Shown in pieces: positions 1 to 8,304 of a DNA stretch of 64,000 nucleotides. The stretch is from Flagellimonas sp947499585 (GTDB taxonomy: Bacteria > Bacteroidota > Bacteroidia > Flavobacteriales > Flavobacteriaceae). The notes under the pieces are model-generated. The model did no database searches and was not told where the DNA came from. It worked only from the letters and a program-made list of their open reading frames with translations. Position numbers and translations under genes: made by a program. How positions within the stretch are numbered: the first letter of the stretch is position 1; every line of letters begins with the position of its first letter. The stretch is from NCBI RefSeq assembly GCF_044596045.1, contig NZ_CP138995.1, forward strand, positions 1,984,001 through 2,048,000. The letters run 5' to 3'.

Positions 1-84
1 TTAAAGTTATGCAACGCTTTTTCTTTTTTAAGCACTGTTGTTTTTGTCTTAGGGTGCAAGAAGAATCAAATGCCAATTTCATAG
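1..84 (+). pseudogene. partial or broken lipoprotein start at the window edge
   Basis: Reading in frame 1 from the left edge gives a hydrophobic stretch ending in VLGC followed by KKN and a stop after MPIS. This is the pattern of a lipoprotein signal peptide with its lipobox cysteine, cut off at its 5' end by the window. Only about nine residues would remain after the cysteine. Frame 3 stays open from the same area to a TAA at 198-200, so a frameshift in a small lipoprotein is possible. I do not recognise the protein, and the open frame could be chance. Confidence 0.3.
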
Positions 85-203
85 TTACTTCCGTTCCTAG
101 TTTTAGAATTATTGAGTTGAACATGAAGAATAGAGAAGCCCATCTAAAAATAATGTGTGAAAATAGAATGGTTTTTCAAGAATTAAAACAGGAGTATTAA
201 ACC

Positions 204-233
204 TTGTGCGTTGCTCGAAAAAACGTAAGTTTG
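204..233 (+). promoter_or_regulatory. Bacteroidota-type promoter of ndk
   Basis: TTG at 204-206 is followed after 19 bases by TAAGTTTG at 226-233, which fits the TAnnTTTG -7 element. Transcription would start near 240, leaving a very short leader before the ndk ATG. Confidence 0.6.
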
Positions 234-249
234 CGCAAAATTTAAAAAA

Positions 250-669
250 ATGACTGGAAATAGAACATTTACCATGATAAAACCAGATGCTGTTGAAAAC
301 GGACATATTGGTGCAATTTTGGAAAAGATAACTGCTGCTGGATTCAGAATCGTAGCAATGAAATATACACAGTTAAGTAAAAGAGATGCTGAGGAATTCT
401 ACGCTATACATAAAGAAAGACCTTTCTTTGGAGAATTGGTTGAATTTATGACAAGAGGACCTATTGTACCTGCCATTTTAGAAAAGGACAATGCGGTTGA
501 TGATTTTCGTGCATTAATTGGAGCAACTAACCCGGCAGAAGCTGCTGAAGGAACTATTCGTAAATTATTCGCTACGAGTATAGGTGAAAACGCTGTTCAT
601 GGTTCTGACAGTGATGAGAATGCAGCAATAGAAGGTGCTTTCCATTTTTCAGGTAGGGAAGTATTTTAG
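250..669 (+). CDS. ndk: nucleoside diphosphate kinase
   Basis: Transfers the gamma-phosphate of ATP to nucleoside diphosphates in the cytoplasm through a phosphohistidine intermediate. The 139 residues match the usual family length of about 140. The N-terminal TMIKPDAV strand carries Lys11, and the active-site signature NAVHGSDS places the catalytic His at 117. The start at 250 follows an A-rich leader and a good TAnnTTTG promoter. It is a stand-alone gene, closed downstream by a hairpin terminator shared with the convergent acetyltransferase. No key residue is missing. Confidence 0.97.
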   Translation: MTGNRTFTMIKPDAVENGHIGAILEKITAAGFRIVAMKYTQLSKRDAEEFYAIHKERPFFGELVEFMTRGPIVPAILEKDNAVDDFRALIGATNPAEAAEGTIRKLFATSIGENAVHGSDSDENAAIEGAFHFSGREVF

Positions 670-699
670 TTTTTTGTTAGTAAAAACTTTTGAAAACAT

Positions 700-726
700 A
701 AAAGCCACTCCTATCGAGTGGCTTTT
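700..726. terminator. bidirectional intrinsic terminator between ndk and the GNAT gene
   Basis: Perfect 11-bp inverted repeat AAAAGCCACTC / GAGTGGCTTTT around a 5-base loop. It gives a T-run for transcripts on either strand, and its right end overlaps the stop codon of the leftward GNAT gene. Confidence 0.85.
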
Positions 727-1241
727 CAATTTGAAAACAATAGAAGTTCTTCTTTACTTCCTTTTGGTTTTATTTTTCCCACTTCCTGAAGCCCAATTTT
801 GTTGAGAAGGTGTTGCGATTTACTATTTTTTTGAGTGGTAATGCCTAAAATGGATTCCAACTTCAATGCTGATTTTCCGTACGCTAATGTCGCCTTACAA
901 GCTTCGGTGGTATAACCCTTTCCTTCATATTCTGGCAGAATTGCAAACCCTATGTCTGGGCTATCCAAATAATCTCGTTTTACAAAGCCACATATGCCTA
1001 TAGGTATTGAAGATTCTTTGAGACACATTTTATAAAGGCCATAGCCATGTTCTTTATAAGAGTTAATTAAACTGGAGTTTATATAGTTAACTGCTTGCTT
1101 ATCCGTTTTTATACCCCTATCTCCAATAAACTCTATCCAATTTGGACTATTCAATAGTTTTTTAAAAAACTGGGAATCTTTAATGTTTGCTTCACAGATT
1201 ATTAATCGGGTTGTTTCAATGATTCTTTTCACTTGATTCAT
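726..1241 (-). CDS. GNAT-family N-acetyltransferase (RimJ/RimL-like)
   Basis: 171 residues with the layout of the RimJ/RimL branch of the GNAT fold. The start contains ETTRLIICE, the middle has IGICGFVKRD (beta 4), and the acetyl-CoA loop region reads EYEGKGYTTEAC, followed by a helix and a C-terminal NSKSQHLLNKIGLQ motif typical of the group. It would transfer an acetyl group from acetyl-CoA to an amine, perhaps a protein N-terminus or small molecule; the substrate cannot be told from sequence. It is last in a leftward group behind recF, a lipoprotein and a DUF721 gene, 18 bases after the DUF721 stop, and ends in the terminator shared with ndk. Confidence 0.85.
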   Translation of the reverse strand: MNQVKRIIETTRLIICEANIKDSQFFKKLLNSPNWIEFIGDRGIKTDKQAVNYINSSLINSYKEHGYGLYKMCLKESSIPIGICGFVKRDYLDSPDIGFAILPEYEGKGYTTEACKATLAYGKSALKLESILGITTQKNSKSQHLLNKIGLQEVGKIKPKGSKEELLLFSN

Positions 1242-1259
1242 GAATGACTTACCATACGG

Positions 1260-1556
1260 TTAACGAAGCACTATTTTCTTTACCAACTCTTTACCCAATT
1301 CCTCATTAAGCATAGCTATGATTTTGGTTTTTCCTAAACTCAACTCTTCTCTAAGTACTGAAGAAGAGAGTGATACAAAAAGAGTTTCGTTCCTAAGTTC
1401 AACTGCCGTAGTATAGTTGTTGACCCCGTTCCCCATTAATTTTACCCAAGCATCTTTGGCATTTACCCTATCCATACCTTTTTGAAGCTTATTTTCTTTT
1501 ATAAACTCCCCAAGTGCATCACTCATAGGAATATGGGAATTGTGTCTTTTTGCCAT
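1260..1556 (-). CDS. DUF721 (DciA-like) family protein
   Basis: A 98-residue cytoplasmic protein with the DUF721 pattern: a short helical start (SDALGEFIKENK), a central WVKLMGNGVNNYT segment and a strand-turn-helix end LRNETLFVSLSSSVLREEL. In Bacteroidota this small protein usually sits beside recF, as here. The wider DUF721 group includes the replicative-helicase loader DciA, so a role near DNA replication is likely but inferred. Its ATG overlaps the stop of the upstream lipoprotein by one base, so the two are probably translated together. Confidence 0.8.
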   Translation of the reverse strand: MAKRHNSHIPMSDALGEFIKENKLQKGMDRVNAKDAWVKLMGNGVNNYTTAVELRNETLFVSLSSSVLREELSLGKTKIIAMLNEELGKELVKKIVLR

Positions 1557-1978
1557 TATTTTGGTATTGAAATAGGTTCGAACCGTTTATAGGAGTATAA
1601 TATTCCATCTTCATTACGCACTGAAAAAGAAGTTGAATCTATTTGAATCAGCTTTTCTTCCCGTTCGCTTAAAGGGTTTTTGTAATGCAATGTAAAACTT
1701 TTGTCTATCCTGATTACCTCGAAAACTTCAGCATCATTAGAAGTATTATAGGTGCCGTCAAATTTGGGTTGTAGCTTTTTTCGGTAGCCTTTGGTGCCTT
1801 CCAATTGTATAAAGTCAACACTTGGGTTAATGGAATAGTTCTTTTCTGCACCATCTTGAAATGTAACTTCGGTAATTTCCCAATACCCATTTAGATAATG
1901 CAGATCTTCTTCTGATAGCGAAGTATCCTTGCATCCCCAAAAAGATAAAATCATAAAGAAAAGCAACATTTTCTTCAT
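1556..1978 (-). CDS. small lipocalin-like lipoprotein
   Basis: 140 residues starting with a lipoprotein signal MKKMLLFFMILSFWGC, with lipobox Cys at about 16. The mature part is beta-rich with LNGYWEITEV near its start, typical of lipocalin-like domains of flavobacteria, and later strands include FTLHYKNPL. It is probably anchored in the outer membrane facing the periplasm. It lies one base after recF and overlaps the DUF721 gene, a conserved flavobacterial order. The function is unknown and I assign none. Confidence 0.8.
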   Translation of the reverse strand: MKKMLLFFMILSFWGCKDTSLSEEDLHYLNGYWEITEVTFQDGAEKNYSINPSVDFIQLEGTKGYRKKLQPKFDGTYNTSNDAEVFEVIRIDKSFTLHYKNPLSEREEKLIQIDSTSFSVRNEDGILYSYKRFEPISIPK

Positions 1979-1979
1979 A

Positions 1980-3059
1980 CTACAAGGTAAAGATTTTATA
2001 ACTCTGTCTAATGTTTTTAACTACATTTTCGGTACGTTCCGCATGTGTGTCACTAATAAATATCTGGCCAAAATTATCATTGTCCACCAATGCCACAATC
2101 TGCGACACGCGATTTTCGTCCAGTTTATCAAAAATATCATCCAGCAGAAGGATGGGAGTGGTCTTGGCCTGTTCTTTTATAAAGTGGAATTGCGCTAGCT
2201 TTAAAGCAATCAAATAAGATTTTTGTTGCCCTTGACTACCAAATTTTTTAATGGGATGTCCAGCAATGGTAAAGTTGAGGTCGTCTTTATGGATTCCCAC
2301 GCTCGTGTATTGTATAGCCCTATCCTTATCAACTGTAGTTTCCAAAAGTTCCAATAAGCTTTTGTCCAAGAGTTGACTTTCATAGGAAAGCATGATTTCT
2401 TCTTCCTTTTCAGATATGTGGGCATACTGTTCCTTAAAGATTGGAATAAAGGATGTTACAAAGGCCACTCTTTTTTGATGAATTTCTGTTCCCAGGGTAT
2501 GTAATTGCTCATTGTAAATAGCTAGCGTATTGGGGTCAAAAGTATGATTGGCAACAAAATACTTAAGCAATGAGTTACGCTGCACCAAAACCTTATTGTA
2601 CTTAATCAAGGTTTTTAGGTATTCTTTATCTGATTGCGAAATAACACCGTCCATAAATTTTCTACGAGTGTCACTTCCCTCTGTTATAAGGTCTCTATCT
2701 GAAGGGGAGATGATTACAAGAGGTAAAAAACCAATATGCTCTGAAAACTTTTCATAGGCCTTCCCATTTCTTTTAATGACCTTTTTTAAGCCACGTTTAA
2801 AGCTACAAATGATTTTTTCTGTCCTATTATCTTTTTCAAATTCGCCTTCAACTACAAAAAACTCGGTTTCATGTTTTATATTTTGGGTAGAAACCGGATT
2901 AAAATAGCTTTTCCCGAAAGAAAGGTGGTATATGGCATCCAAAATATTGGTCTTTCCCACACCATTATCGCCAACAAGACAGTTGATAACAGGGTCAAAT
3001 TCTAGACTCTTGGAAGAGAAATTTTTGTAATTAACTAAAGACAAGTGCTTTAAAAACAT
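1980..3059 (-). CDS. recF: DNA replication and repair protein RecF
   Basis: An SMC-like ATPase that helps load RecA at gaps in single-stranded DNA. The 359 residues match the family length. Walker A is GDNGVGKT at 30-37, the ABC-type signature reads FGSQGQQKS, and Walker B is LLLDDIFDKLD near residue 310. The N-terminal LVNYKNF strand is typical. It heads the leftward group recF-lipoprotein-DUF721-GNAT, and its promoter lies in the divergent region shared with the TPR gene. It is not beside dnaA or dnaN here, as is usual in this phylum. Confidence 0.96.
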   Translation of the reverse strand: MFLKHLSLVNYKNFSSKSLEFDPVINCLVGDNGVGKTNILDAIYHLSFGKSYFNPVSTQNIKHETEFFVVEGEFEKDNRTEKIICSFKRGLKKVIKRNGKAYEKFSEHIGFLPLVIISPSDRDLITEGSDTRRKFMDGVISQSDKEYLKTLIKYNKVLVQRNSLLKYFVANHTFDPNTLAIYNEQLHTLGTEIHQKRVAFVTSFIPIFKEQYAHISEKEEEIMLSYESQLLDKSLLELLETTVDKDRAIQYTSVGIHKDDLNFTIAGHPIKKFGSQGQQKSYLIALKLAQFHFIKEQAKTTPILLLDDIFDKLDENRVSQIVALVDNDNFGQIFISDTHAERTENVVKNIRQSYKIFTL

Positions 3060-3113
3060 AAAAAGCTAAAGGGATATTACATTTTTAGTCATTGAACGAC
3101 TAATTAAAGATTC

Positions 3114-3121
3114 CAAAAATA
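3114..3121 (-). promoter_or_regulatory. -7 element of the recF promoter
   Basis: On the minus strand this reads TATTTTTG, a match to TAnnTTTG about 55 bases before the recF start. I found no good TTG at the expected upstream spacing, so support is partial. Confidence 0.35.
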
Positions 3122-3137
3122 ACGAATAAATTACCTT

Positions 3138-3165
3138 TTGGTTTTGGATAAAAACTTTATTTTTG
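3138..3165 (+). promoter_or_regulatory. promoter of the TPR-ribH unit
   Basis: TTG at 3138-3140 and TATTTTTG at 3158-3165 with 17 bases between. The start of transcription would be near 3172, about 14 bases before the ATG at 3186. Confidence 0.5.
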
Positions 3166-3185
3166 CGCGATTAATCAAATGAAGA

Positions 3186-3947
3186 ATGGCAACATACAAG
3201 AAGCGAGGCTTTAAGCCAAAAAATAAGGTTGAAGAAGCTCAATTAGATGAGCAGAACAGTACAACGGCTGAAGTATTTAGTACTTTGGATGAAAGTGCTT
3301 CCAAAACCGAGGCTTGGGTTCAGAAAAACCAGAATTACATTTTGGGCGCGATTGGTGCCATTGCTATAGGTGTTTTAGGGTATTTGGGGTACAATGAATT
3401 TATTCAAAAACCAAAGGAAGCATCTGCGGCTAATGAACTTTTTTATCCGCAACAATATTTTGATCAGGCATTGACAAACGAGACGGCTAAGGATTCATTG
3501 TTTACTTTGGCCTTAAATGGGGCAGAGGGTAAATATGGTTTTCTGGATATTATTGAAGAATACAAAGGAACCAAAGCGGCTAACCTTGCTAAATATTCTG
3601 CGGGAATGACCTATTTGAACATGCAGCAATATGACGAGGCCATTGCTAATTTGGAGAGTTTTTCTTCAAGTGATGCAGTTTTAGGAGCCATGGCTAAGGG
3701 GGGAATGGGTGATGCTTTCTCTCAATTGGGTCAGAATGAAGATGCTTTGGAGTATTACGAAAAAGCGATTGCACATAGCAATAATGAATATACTGCCCCC
3801 AGATTTTTATACAAAGCGGGTGTTATTGCCATGGATTTAAACCAAAAAGAAAAAGCATCAAGCTTTTTTGAGCGCATCAAAAATGAATATTCTTCCTCTC
3901 AAGAGGCAAATGGAATAGATGTACTTATTGGACTAGCCAAAAATTAG
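3186..3947 (+). CDS. membrane-anchored tetratricopeptide repeat protein (YfgM-like)
   Basis: 253 residues. The basic N-terminus (YKKRGFKPKNK) is cytoplasmic. One membrane segment lies at about 50-69 (NYILGAIGAIAIGVLGYLGY), and the rest, in the periplasm, carries TPR helices, for example AGMTYLNMQQYDEAIANLE and QNEDALEYYEKAIAHS. The topology matches YfgM, a periplasmic partner of the Sec translocon and its chaperones in proteobacteria; carrying that role over to this phylum is inference. It sits four bases before ribH in a probable two-gene unit, an order common in flavobacteria although the products are unrelated. Confidence 0.85.
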   Translation: MATYKKRGFKPKNKVEEAQLDEQNSTTAEVFSTLDESASKTEAWVQKNQNYILGAIGAIAIGVLGYLGYNEFIQKPKEASAANELFYPQQYFDQALTNETAKDSLFTLALNGAEGKYGFLDIIEEYKGTKAANLAKYSAGMTYLNMQQYDEAIANLESFSSSDAVLGAMAKGGMGDAFSQLGQNEDALEYYEKAIAHSNNEYTAPRFLYKAGVIAMDLNQKEKASSFFERIKNEYSSSQEANGIDVLIGLAKN

Positions 3948-3951
3948 GCTT

Positions 3952-4434
3952 ATGGCTACTGAGAACAAGAACTTATCCGCTTACGATAAAACAACAATCC
4001 CAAACGCGAAGGAATTTCGGTTTGGGATTGTTGTTTCTGAGTGGAATGATACCATTACGGAAGGACTATATAATGGCGCTTTAGAGGCCTTAGTGGATTG
4101 CGGAGCTCTTACTGATAATATTCTTAGATGGAATGTTCCAGGAACTTATGAGCTTACCTACGGATGTAAAAAGATGCTCAACACTCAAAAAGTGGATGCA
4201 GTAATTGCAATTGGCAGCGTTATTCGTGGAGAAACCAGTCACTTTGATTTTGTTTGTAGCGCAGCGGCCCAGGGTATTAAGGACCTAAATGTTGCTTATG
4301 ACACACCTGTTATCTTTTGTGTTCTTACTGATAACACTTTACAGCAAGCTATAGACCGCAGCGGAGGCAAGCATGGAAATAAGGGAGCCGAAGCGGCTAT
4401 TGCAGCAATAAAGATGGCTGCCTTAGGAAGGTAA
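3952..4434 (+). CDS. ribH: 6,7-dimethyl-8-ribityllumazine synthase
   Basis: Condenses 5-amino-6-ribitylaminouracil with 3,4-dihydroxy-2-butanone-4-phosphate, the penultimate step to riboflavin, in a cytoplasmic icosahedral or pentameric assembly. It has 160 residues, the normal length. Diagnostic segments are FGIVVSEWND near 24, VPGTYELTYG at 62-71 (usually VPGAFE), and GSVIRGETSHF at 88-98 with the catalytic His at 97. The rest of the riboflavin genes are not in this window. No FMN riboswitch is visible upstream; the gene is only four bases after the TPR gene. Confidence 0.97.
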   Translation: MATENKNLSAYDKTTIPNAKEFRFGIVVSEWNDTITEGLYNGALEALVDCGALTDNILRWNVPGTYELTYGCKKMLNTQKVDAVIAIGSVIRGETSHFDFVCSAAAQGIKDLNVAYDTPVIFCVLTDNTLQQAIDRSGGKHGNKGAEAAIAAIKMAALGR

Positions 4435-4534
4435 TTTTTATGTTTTTAAGAGCAAATAGGGCAATACTATAGTTCTATCTAAGACTGTTAACATTTTTTG
4501 GCAGTAGTTCCCAATCCTATTTTTTGATTTTGAG

Positions 4535-4542
4535 TACCTTTG
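4535..4542 (+). promoter_or_regulatory. -7 element upstream of the mutL operon
   Basis: TACCTTTG fits TAnnTTTG, 22 bases before the ATG at 4565. A TTG at the right spacing is not obvious. It would drive the small membrane protein, mutL, both rhomboids and the EEP gene. Confidence 0.4.
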
Positions 4543-4564
4543 AGATTATACGGAAAAGGATATA

Positions 4565-4849
4565 ATGCGAAATTTTCTAAAACTTAGAAAAAATAGAACC
4601 TATGATTATTCACCACGCTATTACAAGGGTGAAGGTAATCCTTATAAAATAGAACATAAACTAGATAAATACAGAAGTACAGCTAATACACAAAGAGGCC
4701 TAAAAAACAAATTTTCCTCAGCTTTTGATGACTTAAAAAATGAAGGGGATAAAAACTTAAAAATTCGTTTTACGATTATTGTGGCCATCTTAATATTGCT
4801 GTTCCTCTTCATCATAGACTTTGATTTATCCATATTCCTGAATCCCTAA
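4565..4849 (+). CDS. small single-pass membrane protein upstream of mutL
   Basis: A 94-residue protein with a strongly basic, tyrosine-rich N-terminal half (LRKNRTYDYSPRYYKGEG), a short helical linker (NKFSSAFDDLKNEG) and one C-terminal membrane helix at about 72-90 (FTIIVAILILLFLFIIDF). The tail would be anchored in the inner membrane with the basic part in the cytoplasm. Flavobacterial relatives lie between ribH and mutL and, as I recall, some carry a transferred 'riboflavin synthase subunit beta' label; nothing in this sequence supports that activity. The stop TAA shares its last A with the mutL ATG, so translation is coupled. Confidence 0.8.
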   Translation: MRNFLKLRKNRTYDYSPRYYKGEGNPYKIEHKLDKYRSTANTQRGLKNKFSSAFDDLKNEGDKNLKIRFTIIVAILILLFLFIIDFDLSIFLNP

Positions 4850-6696
4850 TGGCAGATATCATTAAACTCTTGCCAGACCATGTCGCCAATCAAATTGCAG
4901 CAGGGGAAGTGGTTCAGCGACCAGCTTCAGTAGTAAAAGAACTATTGGAAAACGCCATAGATTCTGGTGCTACCCTAATTAAATTGATTGTAAAAGATGG
5001 AGGTAAGGCTCTCATTCAAGTTGTGGACAATGGTTCTGGAATGAGTGAGACCGATGCTAGACTTTCTTTTGAGAGACATGCTACATCAAAAATATCAACC
5101 GCCCAAGATTTGTTTAACCTGCAGACAAAAGGATTCCGTGGTGAAGCCTTGGCTTCAATAGCAGCAATTGCCCATGTGGATATGCAGACAAGGATGGATA
5201 ATGCGGAAGTTGGGACACATTTAAAGATTGAAGGCAGCAAAATAATGTCTCAAGAAGTGATAGCCACACCAAAAGGGACATCAATAGCTGTTAAAAATCT
5301 ATTTTTTAATATTCCGGCCAGACGTAATTTCTTAAAATCCAACCAAGTTGAATCACGGCATATTACAGATGAATTTCAGCGGGTTGCCTTGGTCCATCCA
5401 AACATAGAATTTCATTATTACAATAATGGTTCAGAATTATTTAATCTTCCAAAGACCAAACACAGACAGCGAATAAGTAATGTTTTTGGGAATAGAATGG
5501 GAGACCGTTTAGTTCCGGTCAATGAAGGGACTGAAGTAGTTAAAATCTCGGGATTTGTCTGCAAGCCAGAATTTGCTAAAAAGAGTAGGGGAGAACAGTT
5601 TTTCTTTGCCAATAGCAGATTTATAAAAAGCCCATACTTGCATCATGCAGTAGTTGCCGCTTTTGAAGGACTTATTAAGACTGACTTGTATCCTGGATAC
5701 TTTTTGTATTTAGAAGTGGATCCTGCATCTATCGATATCAATATACATCCCACAAAAACAGAGGTGAAGTTTGATGATGAAAATACCATGTACGCCATCA
5801 TTCGTTCCACAGTAAAACATAGTTTGGGACAATTTAATGTAGCTCCAGTTTTGGATTTTGAACATGACCCTAATTTAGACACTCCCTATGCATATAAGGA
5901 GAAAGGAGCAGTACTGCCTAAGGTAACCATGGATGCTTCTTTTAATCCTTTTCAAGAGACTTCAGAAAGGACAAGCGCTACGTCTAACTATCAAAAAACC
6001 AGCACAAAGGCTTGGGAGAATCTGTATGAAGGTTTAAATACCGGGGTAAGTACAGATAATTTCAGCAGTATAGAGATTGAATCGGACACTGAGGTACAAG
6101 GAACATTTTATTCTGATACAGAATCGCAAGAACATGTTAGCACCACCTTTCAGCTAAAAAGAAAGTATATAGTTAGCACCATTAAGTCCGGCATGTTGGT
6201 AATTAATCAAAACCGTGCACATGAACGGGTGCTTTTTGAAAAGTTTTTAGCTGAAATCACCGTAAAGGAAGGTGTCAGCCAACAGCTCTTGTTTCCTTTA
6301 GAACTTACCTTCACCAAACAAGAATTGATTATTTTAAAAGAGATCAAAGATAGCCTGATAAACGTTGGTTTTGCTTTTGAAAGTTTGGAAGAAGAGACTG
6401 TTAAAGTGACAGGTGTGCCCTTGGTTGTCTCCGAAAGCGGAATTGGCATGGTATTGGATCGTTTGATAGCTGATTATAAAGAGGGATTTGAAGGAAATTC
6501 AATTTCTCAAGCGGAATTGCTGGCAAAGGCACTGTCTAAAAACCTGGCAGTAAAAACAGGTGAAGTATTGGATAAGGACTCCCAGTTAGGTTTGGTGAAT
6601 GATTTATTCGGTTGTAAGGAACCTACATTAAGTCCGTTCCAAAAAATGACATACACTATTATCTCTGAAGGAGATATTGAAAAAAAGTTTAGCTAA
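4849..6696 (+). CDS. mutL: DNA mismatch repair protein MutL
   Basis: Links MutS mismatch recognition to downstream repair. It has 615 residues. The N-terminal GHKL ATPase is complete: ELLENAIDSGA, VDNGSGM, RHATSKI and GFRGEALASI. The second N-terminal domain carries IHPTKTEVKF near 300. The C-terminal dimerisation domain begins near 430. There the usual metal-binding motif DQHxxxE(R)xxxxE reads NQNRAHERVLFE at 453-464, so the Asp and His are both Asn. The late Cys-Pro-His motif is also not canonical (FGCKEPTLSP). An active endonuclease is therefore doubtful. It overlaps the preceding gene by one base and is followed directly by a rhomboid gene. Confidence 0.96.
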   Translation: MADIIKLLPDHVANQIAAGEVVQRPASVVKELLENAIDSGATLIKLIVKDGGKALIQVVDNGSGMSETDARLSFERHATSKISTAQDLFNLQTKGFRGEALASIAAIAHVDMQTRMDNAEVGTHLKIEGSKIMSQEVIATPKGTSIAVKNLFFNIPARRNFLKSNQVESRHITDEFQRVALVHPNIEFHYYNNGSELFNLPKTKHRQRISNVFGNRMGDRLVPVNEGTEVVKISGFVCKPEFAKKSRGEQFFFANSRFIKSPYLHHAVVAAFEGLIKTDLYPGYFLYLEVDPASIDINIHPTKTEVKFDDENTMYAIIRSTVKHSLGQFNVAPVLDFEHDPNLDTPYAYKEKGAVLPKVTMDASFNPFQETSERTSATSNYQKTSTKAWENLYEGLNTGVSTDNFSSIEIESDTEVQGTFYSDTESQEHVSTTFQLKRKYIVSTIKSGMLVINQNRAHERVLFEKFLAEITVKEGVSQQLLFPLELTFTKQELIILKEIKDSLINVGFAFESLEEETVKVTGVPLVVSESGIGMVLDRLIADYKEGFEGNSISQAELLAKALSKNLAVKTGEVLDKDSQLGLVNDLFGCKEPTLSPFQKMTYTIISEGDIEKKFS

Positions 6697-7431
6697 ATGG
6701 GTAGATTGACAGAGGCGGTAAAACATTTGTTGATTATCAACGTGATTTTATTTATAGCCACACAATTATATGGGGATCAAATGTATCAGTGGTTATCCCT
6801 CTGGTTTCCTCAGAACACTAATTTTCAGTGGTGGCAGGTAATTAGCCATATGTTCATGCATGGCGGCCTTATGCACATTGTGTTTAATATGTACGCGCTG
6901 TGGGCATTTGGAACTCCTCTTGAGCAAGCTTGGGGCAGGAATAAGTTCTTGTTCTTTTATTTTTCAGCCGGACTTGGTTCTGCCTTATTGCATACAGGGG
7001 TTAACTATTATCTTTTTAATGAAGGAATGACTGCTTTGGTCAACGCTGGAATGACAGAGACGCAGGTTTTGGATATAATATCAAAAGGGCAATACAGTCC
7101 AGATTGGTATAACGTGGCTTCTAAAAGCACCATTGATAATTTTTTAAGTGCTTACAATACACCGGCAGTTGGAGCATCAGGTGCTATTTACGGGATTTTA
7201 GTGGCATTTGCTTTTATGTATTCTGAAGCAAAACTTATGTTGATATTTTTACCAGTGCCTATAAAAGCAAAGTATTTTGTACCCTTGTTGTTAGCTGGAG
7301 ACTTGTTTTTTGGAATAGGAAACATAAATACTGGAGTGGCACATTTTGCGCATATAGGTGGCGCATTAATTGGATTTATTATGATGTGGTATTGGAAAAA
7401 GAATGAGTTTAATAAAAACCGTTGGAATTAG
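6697..7431 (+). CDS. rhomboid family intramembrane serine protease (first of two)
   Basis: 244 residues with six or more hydrophobic helices. The rhomboid landmarks are present: HGGLMHIVFNMYA (55-67) with the conserved His and Asn, the nucleophile Ser161 in GASGAIYG, and the base His219 in HFAHIGGALIG on the last helix. It would cut transmembrane substrates within the inner membrane; targets are unknown. A roughly 55-residue insertion between the second and fourth helices (about 105-158) is polar. It starts directly after the mutL stop with no gap and lies three bases before a second rhomboid. Confidence 0.93.
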   Translation: MGRLTEAVKHLLIINVILFIATQLYGDQMYQWLSLWFPQNTNFQWWQVISHMFMHGGLMHIVFNMYALWAFGTPLEQAWGRNKFLFFYFSAGLGSALLHTGVNYYLFNEGMTALVNAGMTETQVLDIISKGQYSPDWYNVASKSTIDNFLSAYNTPAVGASGAIYGILVAFAFMYSEAKLMLIFLPVPIKAKYFVPLLLAGDLFFGIGNINTGVAHFAHIGGALIGFIMMWYWKKNEFNKNRWN

Positions 7432-7434
7432 CCT

Positions 7435-8301
7435 ATGGCGAATGGTGGATTACAATATAATTTTGCAAAATTCAGCATAGCTGAAAAACTGATTGCACTA
7501 AATGTTCTCGTCTTTATTTTGGACGGACTGTCTTTAGCATTACTTGGAAATTCAGTATCGGAATGGTTTGAACTGCCCAAAGATTTCATGGAATTTTTTG
7601 GTCAGCCCTGGTCTATAGGCACATACTCATTTTTCCATGCCGGTTTGGGTCATATCTTTTGGAACATGATCATGCTCTATTTTGCTGGTAGAATTTTCTT
7701 AAATCTATTTGATAACCAACGGTTCATTAACGTATACTTTTTAGGTGTTATCGTTGGAGGAATGGTTTTTTTGCTTAGTTATAATATTTTTCCAACCTTA
7801 TTGAATACAAATACAGCATTAATAGGGGCTTCAGCAGGAGTTACGGCAGTATTGATTTTCGTATGTGCTTACTTACCAAATCAAGAAGTGCGGATTATCT
7901 TTTTTAACGTTAAGCTTTGGTATGTAGGGGCATTTTTTGTTTTGGTCGATTTAATACAGATTCCGTATGGTGGAAATGTAGGTGGCAGATTAGCACATTT
8001 GGGAGGAGCGCTGCTTGGATACATTTATGCACGACAGTTGTTAAACGGAAATGATATCGGTTCTGGCTTTACAAAGTTTAGAGACGTTATTGTTCAACTC
8101 TTTAAACCAAAAGAAAAAAAGGGACCTCTTAAAACGGTATATAAAAAGAAGACTTCCAAAGGTAAGAGTTCTGCAGATTATGATAAACAAGCCCATCAGC
8201 GTAAAATAGATGCCATCTTGGATAAAATCAGTAAATCTGGATATGAGAGCTTATCCAAGGCCGAAAAGGATTTTTTGTTTAAAGCAGGTAAAGAGAATTA
8301 G
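7435..8301 (+). CDS. rhomboid family intramembrane serine protease (second of two)
   Basis: 288 residues. HAGLGHIFWNMIML (68-81) matches the first rhomboid signature, Ser133 lies in GASAGVTAV and His188 in GRLAHLGGALLG, so the catalytic dyad is intact. It differs from its neighbour in having a basic cytoplasmic C-terminal tail of about 80 residues (KPKEKKGPLKTVYKKK and a predicted helical end rich in Lys, Asp and Ser). The pair is tandem with three bases between. The two are clearly divergent, so this is an old duplication or two separate subfamilies. Substrates are unknown. Confidence 0.92.
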   Translation: MANGGLQYNFAKFSIAEKLIALNVLVFILDGLSLALLGNSVSEWFELPKDFMEFFGQPWSIGTYSFFHAGLGHIFWNMIMLYFAGRIFLNLFDNQRFINVYFLGVIVGGMVFLLSYNIFPTLLNTNTALIGASAGVTAVLIFVCAYLPNQEVRIIFFNVKLWYVGAFFVLVDLIQIPYGGNVGGRLAHLGGALLGYIYARQLLNGNDIGSGFTKFRDVIVQLFKPKEKKGPLKTVYKKKTSKGKSSADYDKQAHQRKIDAILDKISKSGYESLSKAEKDFLFKAGKEN

Positions 8302-8304
8302 TAC

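Noticed and set aside
4565..4849. Riboflavin synthase subunit for the small gene after ribH
   Set aside because: The sequence is a basic peptide with one membrane helix and has no lumazine or riboflavin synthase motif; only its position would support the name.
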